DNA of 7,630 nt, taken from the NCBI GenBank assembly GCA_937982605.1, contig CALJLC010000438.1, positions 1 to 7,630 of the forward strand. The letters are read 5' to 3'. The translations under genes were made by a program, and so were the position numbers. Each line of letters opens with the position of its first letter. The stretch's first letter is position 1. Below are positions 1 through 4,838 of the stretch, in pieces. Source of the DNA: an uncultured Gemmatimonadales bacterium. Lineage in GTDB: Bacteria; Gemmatimonadota; Gemmatimonadetes; Longimicrobiales; Gaopeijiaceae. The notes beneath the pieces are model-generated. The model saw only the letters and a list, made by a program, of their open reading frames with translations, ran no database searches and was not told where the DNA came from.

Positions 1-540
1 ACCGCCCTCACGATCGCACGGGAGTGGGAGCGCGGCACGATGGAGCAGCTCGCCGCGACACCCGTGGGCCGCACTGAGGTCGTGCTCGGCAAGCTCCTCC
101 CCTACCTCGGCATCGGCGTCTTCGACGTCACGCTCGCCGTCGTGGCGGGCATCGTGCTCTTCGGGACCCCGCTCAACGGCAGCGTCGTGCTCCTCGGCGT
201 CATGACCGTCCTCTTCCTCGTGGGCGCGCTCGGGCTCGGCATCGTGATCTCGGCGGTGGTGAAGTCCCAGGTGCTCGCGACGCAGGTGGCGATGGTCGCG
301 ACGTACCTCCCTGCCCTCCTGCTCTCCGGCTTCATGTTCGACATCGCCAGCATGCCCGTCGTGCTGCGCGGCGTCACCTACCTCGTGCCGGCCCGCTACT
401 TCATCACGGTCACGCGCGGGATCTTCCTCAAGGGGGTGGGCGTTTCGGTGCTGTGGCCCCAGGCGCTCCTGATGATCCTCTTCGCGGCCGTGGGCGTGGC
501 GCTCGCCACGCGCGCCTTCCGCAAGGAGCTCGAGGCGTGA
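1..540 (+). CDS. ABC-2 type transporter permease, C-terminal part (YbhS-like), cut by window start
   Basis: Reading frame 1 is open from the first base, so the gene starts upstream; the internal ATG at 40 is not its start. The visible 179 residues are the C-terminal half of an ABC-2 family inner-membrane permease (COG0842). Residues 7-15 (REWERGTME) match the cytoplasmic R-E-x-E-x-G-T-x-E-Q signature that precedes the conserved membrane core. About four hydrophobic segments follow (roughly residues 34-52, 58-80, 95-115 and 155-172), with the LLSGFMF segment and a PARYF motif that are typical of the family. It ends in a basic tail (RAFRKELEA). It overlaps the next permease by GTGA, so the two are probably paired subunits of one exporter, as YbhS and YbhR are in Escherichia coli. 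Substrate is unknown. The family call is secure; orthology to YbhS is inferred from gene order. Confidence 0.9.
   Translation, partial: TALTIAREWERGTMEQLAATPVGRTEVVLGKLLPYLGIGVFDVTLAVVAGIVLFGTPLNGSVVLLGVMTVLFLVGALGLGIVISAVVKSQVLATQVAMVATYLPALLLSGFMFDIASMPVVLRGVTYLVPARYFITVTRGIFLKGVGVSVLWPQALLMILFAAVGVALATRAFRKELEA
523..528 (+). promoter_or_regulatory. Shine-Dalgarno AAGGAG that fixes the GTG start at 537
   Basis: AAGGAG lies inside the end of the first permease gene, 8 nt before the GTG at 537-539. It decides the start of the second permease: a longer in-frame ATG at 453 exists but would add an Arg/Gly-rich stretch unlike the family and deep inside the upstream gene. Confidence 0.8.
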
Positions 541-1682
541 GCGGGTCAGCCGAGCGCCCGCGGAGGACGCGGCTGAACGCGCTTCGCATCCGGCGCATGG
601 TCGCAAAGGAGTTCCGGCAGCTCTTCCGCGACCCCAAGACGAAGCGGATCATCTTCGCCTCCCCGATCATCCAGCTCCTGGCCTTCGGCTACGCGGTGAA
701 CACCGACGTGCGCAACGTCGCCACCGTCGTCGTCGATCACGACCACTCGGTCGAGTCGCGGGCGCTCCTGGACGCCTTCACGGCCTCCGGGTACTTCCGG
801 ATCGTCGAGCGCTCGGACCGTGCGTCGGCCATCGGAGAGGCGCTCGACCACGGGCGCGCCGTCGTCGGCCTGGAGATCCCGGCCGGATACTCGGCCGACC
901 TGAAGGCGCGCCGCTCGCCGGCCGTCCAGCTCCTGGGAGACGGGACGAGCTCGAACACCGCCACCGTCGCGCAGGGCTACGCGGCCGAGATCGTCCAGGC
1001 GCACGGCGCGGGGCTCGCCGCCTCCCTCGGAGTGCGTCCGACGGGCGTCGACCTGTGCACCCGCGCGTGGTTCAATCCGTCGCTCGAGTCGCGGGTGTAC
1101 AACGTGCCCGCCGTCATCGGCGTGATCGTCCTCATGATGTGCCTGATGCTCACGGCGCTGGGCATCGTGCGCGAGCGCGAGGTCGGGACGCTCGAGCAGC
1201 TCCTGGTCTCGCCGCTTTCGGCCGAGGAGCTCATCCTGGGCAAGACGATCCCCGTCGCGGGGATCGCGCTGCTCCAGATCACGGTGGTGACCGCGGTCGC
1301 GCTCCTCTGGTTCGGCATTCCCGTCACCGGCAGCGTGGCGACGCTTCTCCTGGCGGCGGTCTTCTTCATCCTCGCCGGGCTCTCGGTGGGCGTGTACATC
1401 TCGACGATCAGCGCGACGCAGCAGGAGGCCTTCCTGTCGATGTACATGTTCTTCCTGCCCGCGATCATCCTGTCGGGCTTTCTCTATCCGGTGCACACGA
1501 TGCCGGAAGCCTTCGAGCTCATCACCTGGCTGAACCCGCTGCGACACTTCCTCGACGTCGTGCGCGCGGTCTTCCTGAAGAGCGCGGGCCTGCCCGACGT
1601 GTGGATCTCGATCGCGATCCTGATGGCGATGGCGGTGGCGGGGCTTACGTTCGCCACGCGCCGGTTCCGGGAGACGCTGTAG
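537..1682 (+). CDS. ABC-2 type transporter permease (YbhR-like)
   Basis: This is a 381-residue inner-membrane permease, a usual length for the YhhJ/YbhR group (ABC2_membrane_3 type, COG0842). The cytoplasmic N-terminus carries KEFRQLFRDPKTKR (24-37). TM1 follows at about 38-54, then a large extracytoplasmic domain (about 55-188) that ends in a WFNP motif at 178-181. TM2 is near 190-210. The REREVGTLEQ signature sits at 212-221, and four more hydrophobic segments run to a basic C-terminus (TRRFRETL). The GTG start overlaps the TGA of the preceding permease (GTGA) and has a strong Shine-Dalgarno sequence. From the REREVGTLEQ signature on it aligns end to end with its upstream neighbour, so the pair are paralogues and probably form a heterodimeric channel. 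An ATPase and an HlyD-like adaptor would be expected upstream. Substrate (drug, cation or other) cannot be read from sequence. No convincing terminator follows the TAG stop. Confidence 0.93.
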   Translation: MSGSAERPRRTRLNALRIRRMVAKEFRQLFRDPKTKRIIFASPIIQLLAFGYAVNTDVRNVATVVVDHDHSVESRALLDAFTASGYFRIVERSDRASAIGEALDHGRAVVGLEIPAGYSADLKARRSPAVQLLGDGTSSNTATVAQGYAAEIVQAHGAGLAASLGVRPTGVDLCTRAWFNPSLESRVYNVPAVIGVIVLMMCLMLTALGIVREREVGTLEQLLVSPLSAEELILGKTIPVAGIALLQITVVTAVALLWFGIPVTGSVATLLLAAVFFILAGLSVGVYISTISATQQEAFLSMYMFFLPAIILSGFLYPVHTMPEAFELITWLNPLRHFLDVVRAVFLKSAGLPDVWISIAILMAMAVAGLTFATRRFRETL

Positions 1683-1756
1683 ACGCCGGGAAGTCACGGG
1701 TGGTGTCGGACCGCCGCCGGAGGCGTGGGGGCGCGGCGATCCCGGAGTGGTGCCGC

Positions 1757-1785
1757 TTGACACTAGTTAATGATTCAATTATGGT
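1757..1785 (+). promoter_or_regulatory. Sigma-70-type promoter for the dioxygenase/hydrolase operon
   Basis: A perfect -35 hexamer TTGACA (1757-1762) is followed after exactly 17 bp by TATGGT (1780-1785), which matches the -10 consensus at four of six bases, including the key A at position 2 and T at position 6. The island is AT-rich in otherwise ~70% GC DNA. Transcription would start near 1792, giving a leader of about 64 nt before the ATG at 1856. This is read from the sequence only. Confidence 0.7.
1767..1781 (+). promoter_or_regulatory. Possible operator: imperfect palindrome in the promoter spacer
   Basis: TTAATGATTCAATTA is an imperfect palindrome centred on 1774: the TGA/TCA core and five of seven base pairs overall are symmetric. 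It lies between the -35 and -10 boxes and runs into the first two -10 bases, where a bound repressor would block RNA polymerase. Size, AT content and position fit operators of MarR-family repressors, the family that controls mhqNOD in Bacillus subtilis. No regulator gene is in the window, so the protein that binds it is inferred only by analogy. Confidence 0.4.
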
Positions 1786-1843
1786 CAGGTCATCTAAAGG
1801 TCGGATCGGCCACCTCCCCGACCCCGGGGCGATGGCTCGCGAT

Positions 1844-1849
1844 AGGGAG
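1844..1849 (+). promoter_or_regulatory. Shine-Dalgarno AGGGAG that fixes the ATG at 1856
   Basis: AGGGAG lies 6 nt before the ATG at 1856-1858. It favours this start over in-frame ATGs at 1832 and further upstream, which would add non-conserved residues and lack such a site. Confidence 0.75.
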
Positions 1850-1855
1850 ACGACG

Positions 1856-2929
1856 ATGACAGCGCCACTCAGAACCGCCGGTTTCCACCACATCACGATG
1901 GTGTCGAAGAACGCGCGCCGAACGCTCGACTTCTACGGAAGCCTGCTCGGGCTCGGCCTCGTGAAGAAGACCGTCAACTTCGACGACCCGGGCGCCTACC
2001 ACCTCTATTTCGGGGACGACGGGGGGCGGCCGGGCACCATCCTGACCTTCTTCGAGTGGCCGAACGCCTCGAAGGGACACTGGGGCGTGGGCGGCGTGCA
2101 TCACCTGGCGCTCGGCGTGGAGACCCCGGAGGCGCAGCTCAAGTGGAAGCGTCGGCTCACCGATGCCGGCGTGAAGGTCACCGGCCCGCTCGACCGGGGC
2201 TACTTCCGGAGCCTGTACTTCGCGGATCCGGACGGACAGATCCTGGAGATCGCGACCGCCGGACCGGGCTACGCCATCGACGAGCCCGCTGACGCACTCG
2301 GCCGGGAGCTGCTCGTGCCCCCGTCGGAGCGCCTTCCGGACGGACGGGACGAGGCGGCCATCGAGGCCACCACGCATCCCGAGCCGGTCTCCCGGGTCAC
2401 GCCGGACATGCGCCTGCACGGCATCCACCACATCAGCGCCATCACCGACGACCTCGCCGCCGCCGGCGACTTCTACGAGGAGGCGCTCGGCCTTCGGCTC
2501 GTGAAGAAGACGTACAACCAGGACGACGGGAAGACGAAGCACTATTTCTGGGCCGCCTACGAAGGTGACGTCGTCGCGCCGCACTCGGCGATGACGCTCT
2601 TCGGGTGGGAAGGGAGCGACTACCGGGCGCGGCCCGGGACGGGTCAGACGCACCACGTGGCCTTCCGGGCCGAGAACGCCGAGCAGCAGGTCGCCTGGCG
2701 CGAGCACCTTCTCGGGCTCGGGCTCAACGTCAGCCCGGTCATGGATCGCTCGTACTTCGAGTCGATCTACTTCAGGGCGCCGGACGGCCTCCTCTGCGAG
2801 ATCGCGACGGACGGGCCCGGCTTCGCCATCGACGAGTCCGTCGAGGAGCTGGGCGAGGGCCTCATGCTGCCCGCCTGGCTCGAGCCGCGCCGCGAGGACA
2901 TCGAGCGCTCGCTGGTGACGCTGCCGTGA
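1856..2929 (+). CDS. mhqO: VOC-family ring-cleaving dioxygenase (MhqO/PcpA/LinE-like)
   Basis: This is a 357-residue cytosolic protein of the vicinal-oxygen-chelate (glyoxalase/extradiol dioxygenase) superfamily. It has two homologous halves, about 8-145 and 187-330, joined by an acidic linker. Each half begins with a G-[FI]-HHI strand (His11-12; His191-192), has a LGL-x-LVKKT-x-N-x-DD block, a second His pair (82-83; 266-267), a [LF]YF-x-x-PDG motif and a Glu in EIAT-x-GPG (Glu131; Glu315). These are the expected Fe(II)/Mn(II) ligand types; in PcpA the metal is held by one N-terminal His plus a His and a Glu from the C-terminal half. Relatives open (chloro)hydroquinone rings, so hydroquinone or quinone detoxification is the likely role, but the substrate is inferred. 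The start is supported by a good Shine-Dalgarno sequence, and its own promoter lies upstream. It overlaps the downstream hydrolase by GTGA. The symbol is at family level only. Confidence 0.9.
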   Translation: MTAPLRTAGFHHITMVSKNARRTLDFYGSLLGLGLVKKTVNFDDPGAYHLYFGDDGGRPGTILTFFEWPNASKGHWGVGGVHHLALGVETPEAQLKWKRRLTDAGVKVTGPLDRGYFRSLYFADPDGQILEIATAGPGYAIDEPADALGRELLVPPSERLPDGRDEAAIEATTHPEPVSRVTPDMRLHGIHHISAITDDLAAAGDFYEEALGLRLVKKTYNQDDGKTKHYFWAAYEGDVVAPHSAMTLFGWEGSDYRARPGTGQTHHVAFRAENAEQQVAWREHLLGLGLNVSPVMDRSYFESIYFRAPDGLLCEIATDGPGFAIDESVEELGEGLMLPAWLEPRREDIERSLVTLP

Positions 2930-3597
2930 GGGGGGCGCCGACGAGCGGGCACGCGGCCGGGCTCGACTACGACGTGAGCCTTCCGGAGGGAGCCGGCGAC
3001 GGAACGACCGTCGCCGTGCTCCTGCACGGTCGCGGGAGCCACAAGGGCGACCTCCAGGCGCTCGGGCCGGTGCTGCCCGAGTCGTGGGCGATCGTGACAC
3101 CGCAGGCGCCCTTCGCCGGCGCCGAGTGGGGCTATGGGCCCGGCTGGGCGTGGTACCGCTACATCGCCGAGAACCGCGTGGTTGCGGAGACGCTCGACGA
3201 AAGCCTGGGGCTGCTCGACGCCTTCCTCGACGCGCTGCCGGACACGCTCGGCTTCACGCCGGGCACGGTCGTGCTCGGGGGCTTCTCCCAGGGGGGGACG
3301 ACGAGCGTGGCGTACGCGCTCGCGAACCCGGGCCGGGTCGCGGCCGCGCTCAACCTCTCCGGCTTCCTCGCCTCGCACGTGTCGCTGCCTTCGGGTGCGG
3401 CCGCTGCCGAGGCGACGCCGATCTGCTGGGCACACGGTCAGCGCGATCCGAACATCCCCTTCGGGATGGCGATCTCCGGGCGCGACGCGCTGCGCCAGGC
3501 CGGCGTCCCCCTCGTCGCGGTCGACTACCCGATCGGCCACTGGATCGTCCCGGAGGCGATCCACGAGGCGGTCGCGATGGTGGAGTCGCTCGGCTAG
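2926..3597 (+). CDS. mhqD: Alpha/beta-hydrolase, phospholipase/carboxylesterase family (MhqD-like)
   Basis: This is a 223-residue cytosolic serine hydrolase of the COG0400 carboxylesterase/acyl-protein-thioesterase type. The oxyanion region LLHGRG is at 32-37. The nucleophile elbow GFSQGG puts Ser121 at the catalytic position. Asp174 in HGQRDPNIPF and His205 in YPIGHW complete the triad, so the enzyme looks intact. There is no signal peptide. The GTG start overlaps the TGA of the dioxygenase gene (GTGA); no strong Shine-Dalgarno sequence precedes it, so translation probably depends on coupling. In Bacillus subtilis the same two families are adjacent as mhqO-mhqD. A plausible but unproved job is hydrolysing an ester or related product of ring cleavage or quinone conjugation. 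Its TAG stop is interlocked with that of the opposite-strand lipoprotein gene. Family is confident, substrate unknown. Confidence 0.9.
   Translation: MRGAPTSGHAAGLDYDVSLPEGAGDGTTVAVLLHGRGSHKGDLQALGPVLPESWAIVTPQAPFAGAEWGYGPGWAWYRYIAENRVVAETLDESLGLLDAFLDALPDTLGFTPGTVVLGGFSQGGTTSVAYALANPGRVAAALNLSGFLASHVSLPSGAAAAEATPICWAHGQRDPNIPFGMAISGRDALRQAGVPLVAVDYPIGHWIVPEAIHEAVAMVESLG
3594..3597. other. Shared CTAG: interlocked stop codons of two convergent genes
   Basis: CTAG is its own reverse complement. The plus-strand hydrolase stops at TAG 3595-3597 and the minus-strand lipoprotein gene stops at TAG 3594-3596 (read on its own strand). The genes thus overlap tail to tail by 4 bp and leave no intergenic terminator, so any transcription end must lie inside the opposing gene. 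Confidence 0.9.
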
Positions 3598-4838
3598 CCC
3601 CCGGCGTAGCCCGTCAGCTCCACGTAGCCGCGCCCCGACACCGTGCGCCCACCCTCCCCTGCACCACGCACCCGCACCGAGCCCTCCCAGTAGCGGAAGG
3701 CGACGCGCAGCTCCTGGTCGAGCACGGCGGGCTCGACCGTGAGGTCCCACCCCCGCTCCGGGACGCGGATGCGCCATCCGGAGGGGTAGGCCGACCCGTC
3801 GACCGGCGACGCCCACGTCCCGGTCGGCTCCACGAGGACCTCGCTTCCCCACTCGAGCGGAACGCGCCGCCCGCCGGGATCGATCAGCACCCCGTCACTG
3901 AGCGGATCCGGCGAGCCGTCCGACAGCCGGAGCTGGTAGACCATCATCTCCCAGCCGTCGTCGAGCTGGAGCGCGAACCAGTCCCACCCGACCTGATCCC
4001 CGGAGAGCGCCGAGGTTGACCACTCGCGGTCGAGCCACGCGAGCCCGCGCACGGCGGTCGTGTCCCCGTCGACGACGACGCGGCCCGAGGCCGGCATGCG
4101 CGTGTGCGCATAGTAGAAGGAGGCGTTGCCCGGCTCCGCGCCCTTCTGGCTGAGCCCGTCGACGCCCTGCCGCACGTGCGGCTTGCCCGCCTCGAGCACG
4201 AGCTCGATCTCGGCGCCGTTGCCGTCCGCCGCGAGGCGCAGCGGGAAGACGACGGCGGCCGGATCGTCCGGGGCCGCGCCGGTCCGGCGGGCCCCGCCGC
4301 CGGTGGCTCCGCCCGCGGCCGGCCTCGCGGTGCCGTCGACCGACGCCAGCGTCCAGTCCTCGAGCCAGACCCGGAACGGCTCGGCCTGCGCACCGGCCAG
4401 ACCGCCCGCGCCGCGGGCGAAGAGCTCCGTGGCCCGGAAGTCGTCGTTCGCGATGTCGGTGAGCGCGAAGTGGCCCATGTACGCCTGGTTCGTCGCCCAC
4501 GCCGACGGCCCTCCGGGCGGCGTCGGGGCGAGCGCGCTGCGGAAGATCGTGAACTGGAAGCCGAAGTCCCGCCCGTCGTCCGCGGTCAGATTCCCGGTGG
4601 CGTACCACCACTCGGTGCGGAAGTCCTCGTGCGGACCGTGGTCGGCCGGGAAGACGAAGTCGCGCGGCTCGAGCGCACGCGCGTACCCGACGGTGTCGGC
4701 GCCGCCGAGCGTCCCGACGAGCGAGAGCGTGAACGCCTCGTCCCGGTCGGCCGCGTCGGGTCCCGCGTCGCCGGCACACGCGCCGACGAGGAGCGCCGCC
4801 ACGACCGGTCCGGCCCACCGGCGCCGCGCCCCCGTCAT
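3594..4838 (-). CDS. AttH/CrtC-type lipocalin-like lipoprotein
   Basis: This 414-residue exported lipoprotein belongs to the AttH/CrtC-like family (COG5621, lipocalin-like, related to carotenoid 1,2-hydratase). A basic N-terminus and hydrophobic core (residues 9-18) lead to the lipobox VGAC, with Cys21 as the lipidated residue. Family hallmarks follow: FPADHGPH (63-70), RTEWWYATGNL (74-84), NQAYMGHFAL (117-126), GLSQKG (228-233), then GNASFYYAHTRM, WLDREWSTS and GWDWFALQL, and the closing ELTGYA. A Gly/Ala-rich stretch at about 169-195 looks like a disordered insertion. The ATG overlaps the TGA of the permease gene (ATGA), with GAGGGG just upstream, so this start is preferred to one 45 bases earlier that would spoil the signal peptide. 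The ABC ATPase-FtsX permease-AttH order matches attEFGH-type operons. A role as the transporter's envelope partner, perhaps handling a hydrophobic ligand, is inferred; no activity is established from sequence. Confidence 0.92.
   Translation of the reverse strand: MTGARRRWAGPVVAALLVGACAGDAGPDAADRDEAFTLSLVGTLGGADTVGYARALEPRDFVFPADHGPHEDFRTEWWYATGNLTADDGRDFGFQFTIFRSALAPTPPGGPSAWATNQAYMGHFALTDIANDDFRATELFARGAGGLAGAQAEPFRVWLEDWTLASVDGTARPAAGGATGGGARRTGAAPDDPAAVVFPLRLAADGNGAEIELVLEAGKPHVRQGVDGLSQKGAEPGNASFYYAHTRMPASGRVVVDGDTTAVRGLAWLDREWSTSALSGDQVGWDWFALQLDDGWEMMVYQLRLSDGSPDPLSDGVLIDPGGRRVPLEWGSEVLVEPTGTWASPVDGSAYPSGWRIRVPERGWDLTVEPAVLDQELRVAFRYWEGSVRVRGAGEGGRTVSGRGYVELTGYAGG

Larger units (their letters stand above)
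1683..1855 (+). other. Intergenic region upstream of the dioxygenase operon
   Basis: No credible gene lies here. The first ~75 bases are GC-rich and hold only a 4-bp hairpin (CGCC 1712-1715 with GGCG 1722-1725) and no T-run, so no terminator is called for the permease operon. The part from about 1757 to 1800 is strikingly AT-rich against the surrounding DNA and holds the promoter and palindrome listed separately. The remaining ~55 bases would be the 5' leader. They include a possible 6-bp stem, GGTCGG (1799-1804) with CCGACC (1818-1823). Confidence 0.7.

Noticed and set aside
1712..1725. Small GC hairpin after the permease operon as a terminator
   Set aside because: The stem is only 4 bp and no T-run follows, so an intrinsic terminator is not supported.
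546..1763. Long minus-strand open frame opposite the second permease
   Set aside because: Its translation is a low-complexity Arg/His/Asp/Glu-rich string, typical of an antisense shadow in GC-rich DNA; the plus strand has a clear permease with motifs and a ribosome site.
1055..1855. In-frame upstream extension of the dioxygenase, which would make a 624-residue protein
   Set aside because: The extension overlaps the permease gene, is Arg/Ala/Gly-rich without homology features, and crosses the promoter region. The good Shine-Dalgarno before 1856 and conserved domain start there fix the real start.
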